The notes: generated by a model not told the origin, from the sequence alone. DNA of 52,050 bases from Peptostreptococcaceae bacterium (GCA_030532905.1 JAUNKE010000006.1:1-52050); one strand, 5' to 3'. Numbered from the stretch's first letter, positions 1-9,460 are shown. Made by a program: numbers and translations.

Positions 1-1
1 T

Positions 2-67
2 TATTATGAGATTCGAGCAATCAGTTCTTGTTTTGAAGCAATGAAGCTTGGGGAGAAGAATGGATAA
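2..67 (+). CDS. 3' end of an unidentified gene cut by the window edge
   Basis: A frame open from the left edge encodes 21 residues ending in AMKLGEKNG and then TAA. It stops about 55 bases before the rpmB promoter. The tail is too short to assign to a family. It could be a real gene end or a chance open frame, since only 21 codons are visible. Confidence 0.3.
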   Translation, partial: YYEIRAISSCFEAMKLGEKNG

Positions 68-120
68 TTATTTATCTCTTAAGAAAGATGCAATTTGTCT
101 CCCTATTACAAAAGAACTTC

Positions 121-149
121 TTGCATTTGTTGCAAAGCTGTGTTATTAT
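121..149 (+). promoter_or_regulatory. Promoter of rpmB (sigma-A type)
   Basis: A -35 box TTGCAT (121-126) and a -10 box TATTAT (144-149) are 17 bases apart. The predicted transcript starts near 156 and gives a leader of about 40 bases before the GGAGG ribosome binding site at 181. Confidence 0.6.
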
Positions 150-193
150 ATTGTTTGTTAGATTTACGATTTTATTCAAAGGAGGTGTTTGGC

Positions 194-382
194 ATGGCAA
201 AGGTTTGTGATGTATGCGGAAAAGGAAAGATTTCCGGTAACAATGTAAGTCACTCGAACCGTCATACAAGAAGAACTTGGACTCCTAACCTTCGAGTTGT
301 TAGAGCGATTGTGGATGGCTCACCAAAGAGAGTTAAAGTTTGCACCAGATGTTTGCGTTCTGGAAAAGTTCAAAGAGCATAG
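194..382 (+). CDS. rpmB: Large ribosomal subunit protein bL28
   Basis: This 62-residue basic protein is a structural component of the 50S subunit. The start ATG at 194 follows GGAGGTG at 181-187. The frame extends further upstream, but that part has no family similarity and no ribosome binding site. The sequence begins [11 protein letters not shown] and contains [11 protein letters not shown], both typical of L28. Two CxxC pairs (C5/C8 and C50/C53) make this the zinc-binding form of L28 rather than the cysteine-free form that many bacteria use under zinc limitation. The gene has its own promoter and terminator and stands alone on the plus strand, opposite the thiN operon, as in many Firmicutes. 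Confidence 0.97.
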   Translation: MAKVCDVCGKGKISGNNVSHSNRHTRRTWTPNLRVVRAIVDGSPKRVKVCTRCLRSGKVQRA

Positions 383-389
383 CATTGAA

Positions 390-428
390 AAAAGCTTGAC
401 CATACGGCAAGCTTTTATTATTTTTATT
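390..428 (+). terminator. Intrinsic terminator of rpmB
   Basis: The inverted repeat AAAGCTTG (391-398) / CAAGCTTT (408-415) has a 9-base loop and is followed by a T-rich tract. It begins 8 bases after the rpmB stop codon. Confidence 0.85.
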
Positions 429-696
429 TATTGATACAAATTTCAAAACGATAAATTGTGTAGCTTCCTATTATATAGCATCTTGTATAGCATTTTTGTA
501 TTTTTTTGAGATAATCGTTCGACAAAATTCATTTTACCCAAACAGGATATGAGTTAGAACTGAATCTACTGTGCAATTTAACCGGCAGAAGGCTCCAATT
601 ATAATGCACTACGATGCAGAACGCGCTTAAAGAAAAGCCGGAGAAATAAAAGGGTCGTTTTGAATAAACTTTAGTATAAACAAGCTTGGAGCGCAA
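429..696. other. Intergenic region between rpmB and thiN, no gene seen
   Basis: The two genes converge here. No reading frame with a ribosome binding site is visible on either strand. An inverted pair AAAGCCGG (634-641) / CCGGCTTT (707-714) spans the thiN stop codon and is followed on the minus strand by TTCTTT. It could act as a weak terminator for the thiN operon, but the loop of about 65 bases makes this doubtful. Confidence 0.4.
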
Positions 697-1338
697 TCAA
701 TCCATCCGGCTTTGTATGATAATTGCAGAGCCTTTTTTTATTATAATTTTTGCATCGCCTAAAAATTCATTGGATAGACCGATGCTTTCTCCGCGTTTAA
801 CTTCTCTATCTTTCAAATTGTATTTCATATTTTCAATCGAGATATTCACATCTTCAAACAGAGCCAGAAATGACCAGTAATAATTTTCTCTTTTGGCAAA
901 ATTATGCTCGCCTTCGCCGATGATGGAGATTTCATTTTCACAGGCGATGAGTCGCAAATCCACGCCTTGCTGAAAAGCATAGTAGAGCAGATTGAGATTG
1001 CCGAGGCTGTGATCCCATCGACTGCCGAAAGCGCCCGCCATATCGATTCGGTTGTAGCCGAGCTCGACGGCTTTGTCGAGTGCGATATGCGTGTCGGTAA
1101 AATCTTTTTCGGGTATCAATGTGACGCGCTTTGTCCCCTTTTGCTCATATCGATGCAACACTTCCGGTTTGATGGAATCAAAGTCGCCCACCAAATAATC
1201 GGGCATGATATCCGCTTGGAGCAAAATATTCGCAGCGCCATCGACCGAAATAATCGCTTGGTACTGATTGGCAATCTGTTTCAAAAAATCAATTTGATTG
1301 TCGCCATTGGTCACAATCAGAAGTTTTTTCCCATCCAT
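697..1338 (-). CDS. thiN: Thiamine pyrophosphokinase
   Basis: This 213-residue cytosolic enzyme transfers pyrophosphate from ATP to thiamine, making thiamine diphosphate directly. Family motifs are present: an N-terminal SVDGAAN, VGDFDS (the substrate/Mg site), EKDFTDTHIAL, and GSRWDHSLGN in place of the common GGRxDH signature. The length is normal for the family. The ATG at 1338 has a GAGG ribosome binding site. It is the last gene of the operon rsmB-rlmN-prpC-prkC-rsgA-rpe-thiN, a position it commonly holds in Firmicutes, 33 bases after rpe. It would support salvage of imported thiamine. No thiamine synthesis genes lie nearby. Confidence 0.93.
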   Translation of the reverse strand: MDGKKLLIVTNGDNQIDFLKQIANQYQAIISVDGAANILLQADIMPDYLVGDFDSIKPEVLHRYEQKGTKRVTLIPEKDFTDTHIALDKAVELGYNRIDMAGAFGSRWDHSLGNLNLLYYAFQQGVDLRLIACENEISIIGEGEHNFAKRENYYWSFLALFEDVNISIENMKYNLKDREVKRGESIGLSNEFLGDAKIIIKKGSAIIIQSRMD

Positions 1339-1371
1339 CTAAGAACCTCACTCTTACTGATTTCAAAGAAA

Positions 1372-2025
1372 CTATCGGGCATTCTCTCTCAGCTCGGTAA
1401 CCGCTTTTTGAATGTCCTCTTTTCCGAAAATCGCGGAGCCCGCCACCAAAATATTTGCGCCCGCTTCCACTACAGAGCGAATCGTGTCTTTGGTAATCCC
1501 GCCATCGACCTGAATGTCAATTTGAAGATTCTTTGCATCCATCATCGCTTTGAGGTCTTTTACTTTTTGTATGGTGGAAGGAATGAATTTTTGTCCGCCG
1601 AAGCCCGGATTGACGCTCATTATCAACACCATATCCAATTCGTGCAAAATATATTCCAAGCTGCTTACCGGTGTTGCCGGATTGAGTGAGACCCCTACTT
1701 TTTTCCCAAGCTCTTTGACCGCCATAACCGTACGGTGAAGATGCTTGGTTGCTTCCTGATGCACGACGATAATATCCGCTCCGGCATCGGCAAAATCTTT
1801 GAGATAGCGCGCCGGCTCGTCAATCATCAAATGCACATCAAATACCATATTGCAATTTTTGCGAATGGATTTGATGACGACCGGTCCGAAAGAAATATTG
1901 GGAACAAAAGAGCCGTCCATCACATCGATATGCAGGTATTCACAACCTGCCTGCTCAACCTTTCGGACATCTTCGCCCAGTTTTGAAAAATCTGCGGAAA
2001 GTATGGATGGTGCCAGTTTAATCAT
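1372..2025 (-). CDS. rpe: Ribulose-phosphate 3-epimerase
   Basis: This 217-residue TIM-barrel enzyme interconverts ribulose 5-phosphate and xylulose 5-phosphate in the pentose phosphate pathway. It begins [12 protein letters not shown]. The metal- and substrate-binding motifs are visible: [33 protein letters not shown], and the phosphate-binding DGGI and AGSAIF near the C terminus. The start codon shares one base with the rsgA stop codon (TGATG arrangement), so the two genes are probably translationally coupled. This coupling is conserved in many Firmicutes. Length and motifs are standard. Confidence 0.97.
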   Translation of the reverse strand: MIKLAPSILSADFSKLGEDVRKVEQAGCEYLHIDVMDGSFVPNISFGPVVIKSIRKNCNMVFDVHLMIDEPARYLKDFADAGADIIVVHQEATKHLHRTVMAVKELGKKVGVSLNPATPVSSLEYILHELDMVLIMSVNPGFGGQKFIPSTIQKVKDLKAMMDAKNLQIDIQVDGGITKDTIRSVVEAGANILVAGSAIFGKEDIQKAVTELRENAR

Positions 2026-2906
2026 CAGTAGTTTCTCCTTCTCTGTTCTCTAATTTCGTTTAATAATTGTAAATAGCTTTTGTATCGCTGCTTGGACAAT
2101 TTTTCATTTTCGACCGCCCATTTCACTTGACATTGCGGCTCGTTTTCGTGCAGACAATTCGCGCCGAATTTGCAGTCCGTATCGTATTCGTGAAATTCGA
2201 TGAAGTTCTCGCGAAGCTCAAATTCATCCAGCTCATTCAAATCAATCGAGCTGAATCCCGGCGAGTCGGCAATGTAGGAATATTCGTCAATGGGTATGAG
2301 TTCGACATATCTGGTTGTATGTCGTCCCCGTCCGATTTTCTCGCTGACATCTCCGGTTTTCAAATCAGTTTTAATCAGCGCGTTAATCAATGTGCTCTTG
2401 CCCGCTCCCGACGGGCCGGCGACAATCGAAATATGATTGCTGAGATATTTTCTTACTTCTTCAATATTTATGCCGTCGGTCGCCGAAATCGGAATTACCG
2501 GATAACCGAGCGGCTCATAGCAACTTTTGACAAATTCCGCCAAATTCGCATCGTCGATATCCATCTTGTTGAGCACGATGACGATTTCGAGCTCCTGTTG
2601 CTGTGCAAGAACCAAAAATCGGTCGATGAGCGACAGATTCGGATCCGGATTTTTGAGTGCAAAAACAAGCATTGCCTGTGTCGCATTCGCAATCGGCGGC
2701 CTTTTGAGCAAATTGATGCGCGGCAACATTTCGACGATATTCGCCTTTTTGTTCGCTTCATCTAAAATATCGATTTGTACCTTATCACCCACAAAGAGGG
2801 ATTTGCTCTTGTGTTTGAAAATCCCTCTCGCTTTACATTCATAAATTTTTTCGCCGACTTCGACATAATAAAATGAAGAAATCGCTCGAACTATCGTTCC
2901 TATCAT
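2025..2906 (-). CDS. rsgA: Ribosome small subunit-dependent GTPase A
   Basis: This 293-residue cytosolic GTPase helps late maturation of the 30S subunit. An N-terminal OB fold is followed by a circularly permuted GTPase domain. The G4 motif NKMD (in [10 protein letters not shown]) comes before the P-loop [12 protein letters not shown], the switch region GRGRHTTR and G3 DSPGF. The permuted order is diagnostic. A C-terminal zinc site reads [15 protein letters not shown] (Cys, Cys, His, Cys). It sits between prkC and rpe. In B. subtilis the homologue is a substrate of the kinase PrkC, which fits the shared operon. Confidence 0.97.
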   Translation of the reverse strand: MIGTIVRAISSFYYVEVGEKIYECKARGIFKHKSKSLFVGDKVQIDILDEANKKANIVEMLPRINLLKRPPIANATQAMLVFALKNPDPNLSLIDRFLVLAQQQELEIVIVLNKMDIDDANLAEFVKSCYEPLGYPVIPISATDGINIEEVRKYLSNHISIVAGPSGAGKSTLINALIKTDLKTGDVSEKIGRGRHTTRYVELIPIDEYSYIADSPGFSSIDLNELDEFELRENFIEFHEYDTDCKFGANCLHENEPQCQVKWAVENEKLSKQRYKSYLQLLNEIREQRRRNY

Positions 2907-2916
2907 ATTCTATCCT

Positions 2917-4899
2917 TTATGGGAATGTGACGGTCTCAGATGCATATACATTGACTCGGTCTCCGTCGAGATAAATATTGAATTCTCTGGTTTCACCCGG
3001 TTTTCCCTGTACGCTGAATGCAACCGTTCCGTCCTGCTCCACCGGATTGACGATTTGGTTGATGACGACTTCTCCCGTATTCATATCGACGATTTCAACG
3101 CGAACTTCGGTTCGGTCGGTATCGAGTCGAACCACCATCGGAACGGAAGACATTACCGGTTTTTCATAACGATTCACGACGATGGATACTTCCGAATCAA
3201 TGGTCGTTTTTTCATTCGCTCTCGGACTTTGTGACAAAATTTGTCCTTCCGGCTTGTTTTTATCTTCTTTGTACGAAATTGTAAATTTCAATTTGGAGCT
3301 GAGCAATGCTTTTTTCGCATCTTCCAAATCTCTTCCGACAACTTGAGGAACAGTTACTTCACTTTGGTCGATTCCGGAGCTGACAATGATTTTTACTCGC
3401 TGTCCTTCTTCCAGTTCATATCCTTCTTCCGGCGTCTGCGAAATGACGGTGTTAATTTCCGCCACATCGGATTGATATTCCACTAAGGCTTTCAGATTGC
3501 TTTCTTCGAGCATTTTCTTGGCTTCATCGACATTCTTCTGCAAAACATTCGGCACTTTTATTTTCTCAATGGTTTTTTCTTCGGAAACGGTTACGCGAAC
3601 CTCTTGTCCTTCTTTGACCTTCGTCCCTTTGCCCGGATTTTGTTTGGTAATTTGTCCCGGCTCAAATTTGCTGTTCACTTCGGTTCCGTCCACCACGATT
3701 TTGAGTCCGATTTTCTCGGCTTCGGCGGTGGCTTGTTCCACCGTCATTTTTTCAAATCCCGGCGTTTCAATCGTCGTATTTCCGATCGAGCCGATTTGAT
3801 TCTTAAACAGGAAGATTGCCGAAACAAAGAGCAATGAGGAAAGCAGAGCGACGAGCGCAATCAGGAAATAGCTTTTTTTGCCCAATTTGCCGTCGGATTC
3901 TTCTTCGACCTCCCGCTGTTCTTTGACCGGTTTCGGTTTCGGCTTTTTGCGTCCGGATTTCTCAGCGGACTTTTCTTTCGCCAAATCGGTAAACAGAATT
4001 TTATATTCATCATCATCCTGAGAGATGACCTGCGTGCGATAGGTTTCGTCGGCAAATCCCATATCCAGCGCGACGGCTTTGGAATTTTTGACATATTCGA
4101 TATCGTCGATGAGGTCGTCAATCGTCTTGTATCTTCTGTCCGGACTTTTTTGTGTCGCCTTTCGAATCAAATCTTTGATTTCGCTTGGAATGTCATCGTT
4201 GTCGTCGAATCGAATCTCTTCCTGAATATGCTTGAGCGCGATGCTGACCGGACTGTCTCCGTCAAAAGGCAATCGACCGGTTATCATTTCGTACATCACG
4301 ATACCCATCGAATAAATATCGCTTCGCTCATCGATGTAGCCGCCCCTCGCCTGCTCCGGTGAAAAATAATGCACCGAGCCCATAATCGTTCCGACAGCCG
4401 TAATCGTCGAGCTGGTGACCGCCTTGGCGATTCCGAAGTCCGCGACCTTGACCATATTATTTTTCGTAATCATAATATTTTGCGACTTGATGTCACGATG
4501 CACGATTTTGTGCTGATGCGCTTCTTTGAGCGCAAGTGCGATTTGCTTGGAATAATCCAGCACCGTATCTTTGTCAATCTTGCCCTGACGATGAATAATA
4601 TCTTTGATATTTCCGCCGTCCACATATTCCATCACGATATAAGGCACACCGTTTTCTTCCGAAACATCATAAATGTTGATGATGTTTTGCTGATTGAGTC
4701 CTCCGGCTGACAAAGCCTCATTCTTAAATTTATCGATGAATTCTTCGTCATTGACGAATTCATCTTTCAGCATTTTTATCGCAACCATTCGATTGAGCAC
4801 ATGGCATTTTGCTTTATAGACGAATGCCATTCCGCCTTCACCGATTTGGCTTAAAATTTCATATCTATTTCCTAATGTCTTTCCGATTAAATTATCCAT
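2917..4899 (-). CDS. prkC: Membrane Ser/Thr protein kinase with PASTA domains
   Basis: This 660-residue kinase resembles PrkC/StkP/PknB, which sense muropeptides or lipid II and phosphorylate cell-wall, division and translation proteins. The start is ATG 4899, which overlaps the prpC stop codon (TAATG). An earlier in-frame start would lie inside prpC. The cytoplasmic kinase domain (about residues 13-270) shows GEGGMAFVYK, the lysine of VAIKM (K42), catalytic HRD (about 134-136) and DFG (about 154-156). A basic juxtamembrane stretch leads to one transmembrane helix (about 343-365). Three PASTA repeats follow outside, from about 375 to 580, plus a short extra C-terminal domain. It pairs with the phosphatase encoded just upstream. 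Confidence 0.96.
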   Translation of the reverse strand: MDNLIGKTLGNRYEILSQIGEGGMAFVYKAKCHVLNRMVAIKMLKDEFVNDEEFIDKFKNEALSAGGLNQQNIINIYDVSEENGVPYIVMEYVDGGNIKDIIHRQGKIDKDTVLDYSKQIALALKEAHQHKIVHRDIKSQNIMITKNNMVKVADFGIAKAVTSSTITAVGTIMGSVHYFSPEQARGGYIDERSDIYSMGIVMYEMITGRLPFDGDSPVSIALKHIQEEIRFDDNDDIPSEIKDLIRKATQKSPDRRYKTIDDLIDDIEYVKNSKAVALDMGFADETYRTQVISQDDDEYKILFTDLAKEKSAEKSGRKKPKPKPVKEQREVEEESDGKLGKKSYFLIALVALLSSLLFVSAIFLFKNQIGSIGNTTIETPGFEKMTVEQATAEAEKIGLKIVVDGTEVNSKFEPGQITKQNPGKGTKVKEGQEVRVTVSEEKTIEKIKVPNVLQKNVDEAKKMLEESNLKALVEYQSDVAEINTVISQTPEEGYELEEGQRVKIIVSSGIDQSEVTVPQVVGRDLEDAKKALLSSKLKFTISYKEDKNKPEGQILSQSPRANEKTTIDSEVSIVVNRYEKPVMSSVPMVVRLDTDRTEVRVEIVDMNTGEVVINQIVNPVEQDGTVAFSVQGKPGETREFNIYLDGDRVNVYASETVTFP

Positions 4900-5663
4900 T
4901 ATTTCATAACCTCGCAGTTTTCGGCACAAAGCACCGTAATATTATCCCTTCCACCTTTTTCAAGCGATTTCTGTATGAGATTTTCCACCATATTTTCAAT
5001 ATTTACATTCTCCATTATTTCTTCCATCTCCGAATGCTCCAACATATCCGTCAAACCATCCGAGCATAGCATAACCACATCGCTTTTTTCAAGTGTCAAT
5101 TCGTAAATGTCGATGTCCAAATCGTATTCGGCACCAACTGCTCGCGTAATCGTATTTTTATCGCGGGAGGTTTTTGCTTCCTCCGGTGTTATCAGACCCT
5201 TGTCCATCAATTCCTGAACAAAGGTGTTGTCTTTTGTAATCTGCTCGAGATGACATTGCCCTTTTTTTCTTTTGAGCAAATAGCATCGGCTGTCCCCCAC
5301 ATTGGCAACGAGCATTTGATTTTTATAAATAAACGCAAGCACCACCGTTGTCGCCATTTTATAATATTCTTCGCTGTTTGCCAGCTCTTTGATAATATAA
5401 TTTGCGCGCAGGATGGCATCTTTTATCAGATGAATCGTCTTCTCTTTGTCCCCTTTGGCTGCGTTGACATCCTTCATATTTTCACTCAGGTATTGCTCGA
5501 TATGAGTGATTGCCAACTCCGATGCAACCTCGCCTTTTTTTTCGCCCCCGACACCATCGGCAACAATCAAAACATATAATTGCTTGCCGAGAAGAATGCT
5601 TTTTACATTGTCCTCATTGTTCTGTCGCTTCTTTCCGACATGAGAGTCAAAAAATATGTTCAA
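4899..5663 (-). CDS. prpC: PP2C-family Ser/Thr protein phosphatase
   Basis: This 254-residue metal-dependent phosphatase should reverse phosphorylation by the kinase encoded downstream. The acidic metal-binding motifs of the PPM/PP2C family are in order: RQNNEDN near the N terminus, VADGVGGEKKGE, ANVGDSRCY, CSDGLTD and GGRDNITV. The start is TTG at 5663, supported by GAGGTG eight bases upstream. The next ATG would remove the conserved N-terminal motif. The ribosome binding site lies inside the end of rlmN, so the genes are tightly packed and probably coupled. Confidence 0.95.
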   Translation of the reverse strand: MNIFFDSHVGKKRQNNEDNVKSILLGKQLYVLIVADGVGGEKKGEVASELAITHIEQYLSENMKDVNAAKGDKEKTIHLIKDAILRANYIIKELANSEEYYKMATTVVLAFIYKNQMLVANVGDSRCYLLKRKKGQCHLEQITKDNTFVQELMDKGLITPEEAKTSRDKNTITRAVGAEYDLDIDIYELTLEKSDVVMLCSDGLTDMLEHSEMEEIMENVNIENMVENLIQKSLEKGGRDNITVLCAENCEVMK

Positions 5664-5665
5664 AA

Positions 5666-6700
5666 CTAATTCACCTCGCTTACAACGCTTCGCTTCAACT
5701 GACCGCAGGCTCCCGAAATATCTCTGCCCAGCTCTCGGCGAACCGTCGCCTCAATTCCGTTTTTCGTGAGTATTTTCAAAAATTCTTTGATGCTTTCTTC
5801 GCTCGGTCTTTTAAATCCGTTTCCTTCGACCGTATTGACCGGAATCAAATTCACATGAGAAAGACTGTTTTTCAACAGCTTCACCAAAGCTTGCGCCGTC
5901 TGTTTGTCATTGTTCACCCCGTCGATGAGCGCATATTCATAGGTCACTCTCCGCTTGGTTTTGACGGCGTAATTTTTTGCCGAAGCAATCAACTCGTCGA
6001 TGGAGTATTTGTTGGCAATCGGCATAATCTCTCTTCGTTTCTCCTGATTCGTTTGGTGCAAACTGATTGCCAGGTTGATTGGCAAATCCAACTCCGTCAA
6101 ACGATTTATCCCATTGACCAATCCGCTGGTCGAAATCGTGATATGACGATAGCCGATGTTCAATCCCTTTTCCTCATGCACCAATTCCAAAAATTTAATG
6201 ACATTGTCCAAGTTGTCCAACGGCTCCCCCGCACCCATCAGCACGACATTGGCAATGCGCTCCCCGATGTCTTTTTGAACGGTTATAATCTGTCCCAACA
6301 TTTCGCCGGCAGTCAGATTGCGCTCCAAGCCGTCGATGCCGGATGCACAAAATTTACATCCCATACGGCATCCCACCTGCGTCGAGATGCAAATGGAATT
6401 GCCATGCTTATATTTCATAAACACCGTCTCGATGACATTTCCGTCATCCAGCTCAATCAAATATTTTGCGGTTGCATCCAATTTGGATTGCAATTTTTTA
6501 TAAATTTTCGCCTTCGAAATATAGGATACTTCGCTCAGCTCTTCTTTGAGCGACTTCGGAATATTGGGCACATCGTCCGTGCTCTCCAGTCCTTTGGCAA
6601 TCAGCGGATAAATTTGGTCCGCGCGATATTTTTTGTCGCCCAATGATATAATAAAGTCGATAAGCTCCTGATGAGTCATGGACTTGATATCTTTTTTCAT
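5666..6700 (-). CDS. rlmN: Dual-specificity 23S rRNA/tRNA adenine C2 methyltransferase
   Basis: This 344-residue radical SAM enzyme methylates A2503 of 23S rRNA and A37 of some tRNAs. The CxxxCxxC cluster motif is seen in GCRMGCKFCASG. The second catalytic cysteine near the C terminus is in SGACGQ. GAGEPL binds SAM. An N-terminal HhH-like domain precedes the barrel. ATG 6700 follows AAGGAG. The gene lies between rsmB and prpC, the standard Firmicutes order, and its last codons carry the prpC ribosome binding site. Confidence 0.97.
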   Translation of the reverse strand: MKKDIKSMTHQELIDFIISLGDKKYRADQIYPLIAKGLESTDDVPNIPKSLKEELSEVSYISKAKIYKKLQSKLDATAKYLIELDDGNVIETVFMKYKHGNSICISTQVGCRMGCKFCASGIDGLERNLTAGEMLGQIITVQKDIGERIANVVLMGAGEPLDNLDNVIKFLELVHEEKGLNIGYRHITISTSGLVNGINRLTELDLPINLAISLHQTNQEKRREIMPIANKYSIDELIASAKNYAVKTKRRVTYEYALIDGVNNDKQTAQALVKLLKNSLSHVNLIPVNTVEGNGFKRPSEESIKEFLKILTKNGIEATVRRELGRDISGACGQLKRSVVSEVN

Positions 6701-6737
6701 TCATTCTCCTTGTGGTATGCCGATTGTTGCACTTGCT

Positions 6738-8015
6738 CTATTTTTTGAGCAGCTTGGCGATATAAAAACCGTCGGATTCCCCCTCTTGCATTAAAATGCA
6801 CTTTTCTTCCTGCAATTCGAAATCATTTTTCCGCAAAAAATCTCGAATTTGATTTTCATTTTCTTCCTGATTGACGGTGCAGGTCGAATAGAGCAGCACG
6901 CCGCCTCTTTTGACATATTTCGCCGCATTGGACAAAATTTGTCGCTGAATTTCATAAAGCGGCTCGATTTCTTCTTTCGTTTTGTAACGAATCTCCGGCT
7001 TTTTGCGCAGGATGCCAAGTCCCGAGCAGGGTGCATCGACGAGCACTCTGTCGAATCGATTTGTCAATTTCTCTTCAAAAATCGTCGCATCGCTCGCTTC
7101 GGTTTGAACGATTGTAATGCCCAAACGCTCGCAGGCGGATTGCACCAAAGACAATTTGGCTGACGAAATATCCCGCGCCAAAATGCTTCCGCAATTGCCC
7201 ATCAGCTCGGCGGCAAAGGTCGTCTTTCCGCCCGGGCAGGAGCACAAATCGAGTATGCATTCCTCCGGTTGAGGCGCCATCGTTCGAACCGTAAGCATGG
7301 AGCTTAAATCCTGCACGGTAAACAATCCTTGCCGATAAGCCGCGCTTTCATCGAGTCGCTTAAATCCTTTGACCCGGAGCGCCGCTTCTTCGAGCTCAAC
7401 CGGTTCTGCCGAAATTCCATCCGCCAGCAAGATGCTTTGCAATTCTTCACGATTGGTTTTAAGCATATTCGCGCGCAGATAAATTTTCGGCTTTTCGTCA
7501 AAGGCGCGGAGCATTCTTTTCGTTTCCGTCAAACCGTATTGCGAAACAAGCAGCTTGACGATGTCCGTTGACACCGAGTGCTCGATTGCCAACGCCTTTT
7601 TCTCATCCTTTACCAAAAGCTCGAAGGCATTTTCATCTCGGAGCACATTTCGAAGCAGTCCATTGACAAAGCCGCTCCCTTTCGGAAAAACTTTTTTGCA
7701 CAATTTGACCGATTCATCCACCGCCGCAAAATCCTTTACCGAATCCAAAAATCGAATTTGATAAAGCCCCATCAACAACACGAGCCGAACTTCATCGGAC
7801 AATTTGTCAATCGGAGTCTTGCTGAATCTTTTGATGACATATTCCAAAAATATTTTTTTCTCCAAAGTCCCATAGACCAATTCCGTCACGAAGCCGCGCT
7901 CTTGATTTTGCAAAGCGCTTTTGCGTAAGGATTGATTGATGGCGATATTGGAATATGCCCCTTTGTATAACACATCATACAAAATTTTGTACGATGTCCA
8001 TCTTGGATTTTCCAT
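6738..8015 (-). CDS. rsmB: 16S rRNA cytosine-967 C5 methyltransferase
   Basis: This 425-residue enzyme has an N-terminal NusB-like RNA-binding domain (about 1-140) and a C-terminal Rossmann methyltransferase. The SAM-binding DLCSCPGGKT motif is present. The two catalytic cysteines of the RsmB/NSUN family are in DAPCSGLG (motif IV) and in YSTCTVN (motif VI). ATG 8015 is chosen because RsmB proteins start with this NusB-like helix. A TTG-led extension to 8078 has no family similarity. It is the first gene of the operon. A promoter lies 150 bases upstream. Confidence 0.94.
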   Translation of the reverse strand: MENPRWTSYKILYDVLYKGAYSNIAINQSLRKSALQNQERGFVTELVYGTLEKKIFLEYVIKRFSKTPIDKLSDEVRLVLLMGLYQIRFLDSVKDFAAVDESVKLCKKVFPKGSGFVNGLLRNVLRDENAFELLVKDEKKALAIEHSVSTDIVKLLVSQYGLTETKRMLRAFDEKPKIYLRANMLKTNREELQSILLADGISAEPVELEEAALRVKGFKRLDESAAYRQGLFTVQDLSSMLTVRTMAPQPEECILDLCSCPGGKTTFAAELMGNCGSILARDISSAKLSLVQSACERLGITIVQTEASDATIFEEKLTNRFDRVLVDAPCSGLGILRKKPEIRYKTKEEIEPLYEIQRQILSNAAKYVKRGGVLLYSTCTVNQEENENQIRDFLRKNDFELQEEKCILMQEGESDGFYIAKLLKK

Positions 8016-8161
8016 ACTTCTTTTCTTCGTCCCTATTCGAAATCGATAAAAGGGATTCTCGATGATTTCTTTTCGCAATTTATTTCAACTTGCAAACAAG
8101 ATGCCATCCGTTCATTCTTCTATCATCCTAATTAAAAAGTTCAAAGCTGTTTTCTTCATAT

Positions 8162-8190
8162 ATTTTACTAAAAATATTCTATTTTGTCCA
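8162..8190 (-). promoter_or_regulatory. Promoter of the rsmB-rlmN-prpC-prkC-rsgA-rpe-thiN operon
   Basis: On the minus strand the -35 box TGGACA (8185-8190) and -10 box TAAAAT (8162-8167) are 17 bases apart, each one base from consensus. They lie just downstream of the pdxS terminator and give a leader of about 140 bases. Confidence 0.6.
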
Positions 8191-8231
8191 TTCTGCGAAG
8201 TATTTTCAAGGATATTTTACATTTTCTCACC

Positions 8232-8268
8232 AAAAAAACAATCTCGCTTCGCATCGGAAACAAGATTG
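8232..8268 (-). terminator. Intrinsic terminator of pdxS
   Basis: On the minus strand CAATCTTG (8261-8268) pairs with CGAGATTG (8239-8246), allowing one G-U pair, and seven T residues follow (8232-8238). It begins 13 bases beyond the pdxS stop codon. Confidence 0.85.
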
Positions 8269-8280
8269 CCTCTATCAATA

Positions 8281-9147
8281 TTAATTTCCTCGAATGGACA
8301 TGATGGTTCGAATCTCATCGTCGTTGATTCCGACCATCGCTTCGCCGAGGTCACGCGATACTTCAAGCAGAACTTTTGCATCCTTGTAATGCTTGACCGC
8401 TTCGACGATGGCGCGTCCTCTTTTTTCCGGGTCTCCCGATTTGAAAATTCCGCTACCGACAAAGACACCTTCCGCTCCGAGCTGCATCATCAATGCCGCG
8501 TCCGCCGGTGTCGCTACGCCGCCGGCTGAAAAATTCACAACCGGCAATCGCCCGTCTTTTTTCACCTTCTTCAAAATATCGTATGGAACTTGCATCTCTT
8601 TTGCCATCACAAAGAGTTCGTCGTCTCGAATATTTTTGAGCGCATTGATTTCCTTGTTGATTTGTCGCATATGTGTAACCGCTTGAACGATATTTCCCGT
8701 TCCCGCTTCGCCCTTGGTTCGAATCATGCTCGCTCCTTCTTGAATTCGTCGCAAGGCCTCCGACAGATTTCTCGCACCGCATACGAATGGCGTGTCGAAT
8801 TTCGTCTTATCAACATGATACAGCTCATCCGCCGGCGAAAGCACTTCGGATTCGTCAATCATATCGACGCCGATGGCTTCCAAAATCTGTGCCTCTACAA
8901 AATGTCCGATGCGTACCTTTGCCATCACGGGAATATCCACCGCGCGAATAATTTCTTCAATCATTTTCGGATCACTCATTCGCGATACGCCGCCCGCCGC
9001 ACGAATATCCGCCGGTACGCGCTCCAATGCCATTACCGCGGACGCACCGACTTTTTGTGCAATCAATGCCTGCTCGACATTCACCACATCCATAATGACG
9101 CCGCCTCTGAGTTTTTCCACCAACTTCTTGTCAAATTTCTTAGCCAT
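8281..9147 (-). CDS. pdxS: Pyridoxal 5'-phosphate synthase, synthase subunit PdxS
   Basis: This 288-residue (beta/alpha)8 barrel joins ribose 5-phosphate, glyceraldehyde 3-phosphate and ammonia into pyridoxal phosphate. The sequence is highly typical: [27 protein letters not shown], and [13 protein letters not shown] with one of the active-site lysines. The later [15 protein letters not shown] and [14 protein letters not shown] phosphate-binding loops are intact. Its glutaminase partner PdxT, normally the next gene, is absent here: the gene is followed directly by a terminator and then by rsmB. PdxS can use free ammonia, or PdxT may be encoded elsewhere. It appears monocistronic. Confidence 0.97.
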   Translation of the reverse strand: MAKKFDKKLVEKLRGGVIMDVVNVEQALIAQKVGASAVMALERVPADIRAAGGVSRMSDPKMIEEIIRAVDIPVMAKVRIGHFVEAQILEAIGVDMIDESEVLSPADELYHVDKTKFDTPFVCGARNLSEALRRIQEGASMIRTKGEAGTGNIVQAVTHMRQINKEINALKNIRDDELFVMAKEMQVPYDILKKVKKDGRLPVVNFSAGGVATPADAALMMQLGAEGVFVGSGIFKSGDPEKRGRAIVEAVKHYKDAKVLLEVSRDLGEAMVGINDDEIRTIMSIRGN

Positions 9148-9186
9148 TGTAGTACCTCTCTTTCATTTGTTATGTTCATCATCGTC

Positions 9187-9195
9187 ATTGTAGCA
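9187..9195 (-). promoter_or_regulatory. Possible extended -10 promoter of pdxS
   Basis: TGC precedes TACAAT (minus strand, -10 at 9187-9192), giving an extended -10 motif about 40 bases upstream of the pdxS start codon. The -35 region is poor, so confidence is low. A promoter is expected here because terminators separate pdxS from the purine operon. Confidence 0.35.
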
Positions 9196-9217
9196 TAGGA
9201 AATTTGTCTCGAACAGA

Positions 9218-9250
9218 GAAAAAAAGCGCTGAAAAAACAGCGCTTTTTGT
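9218..9250. terminator. Symmetric hairpin, possible bidirectional terminator
   Basis: A perfect 11-base inverted repeat (AAAAAGCGCTG at 9221-9231 with its complement at 9238-9248) has an A6 loop and gives a T tract on both strands. It is the second hairpin after the purine operon and insulates pdxS. No plus-strand gene needs it. Confidence 0.7.
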
Positions 9251-9410
9251 AAGTCTGATGTGAACTGATTTTGAAAATCTGTAATCACAAAAAAACATTA
9301 TTTTGTTATTATAAAAATCACAACTTTGCATCCGATTCTTATATTGAAAAATATTTCCAGTTATAATCGCTCGTCGATTTTACATTTTAGAGAGCGGATT
9401 TATTTTCCTT

Positions 9411-9458
9411 TTCAAAAGACAGGCATACTTGCTTTTTCCTTTCTGCCTGTCTTTTAGT
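9411..9458 (-). terminator. Hairpin at the end of the purine operon
   Basis: AAAAGACAGGC (9414-9424) and GCCTGTCTTTT (9445-9455) form an 11-base perfect stem directly after the purDL stop codon. The downstream minus-strand tract is only short (TTTTGAAAAGG), so termination may depend on the second hairpin at 9218-9250. Confidence 0.65.
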
Positions 9459-9460
9459 TT

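Noticed and set aside
5510..6646. Long plus-strand open frame opposite rlmN (378 codons)
   Set aside because: It lies wholly antisense to a gene with complete catalytic motifs, has no ribosome binding site, and its translation is rich in His, Arg, Gln and Phe as expected for a shadow frame.
8016..8078. N-terminal extension of rsmB from a TTG codon
   Set aside because: It has no ribosome binding site and no similarity to the NusB-like start of the family. ATG 8015 fits better.
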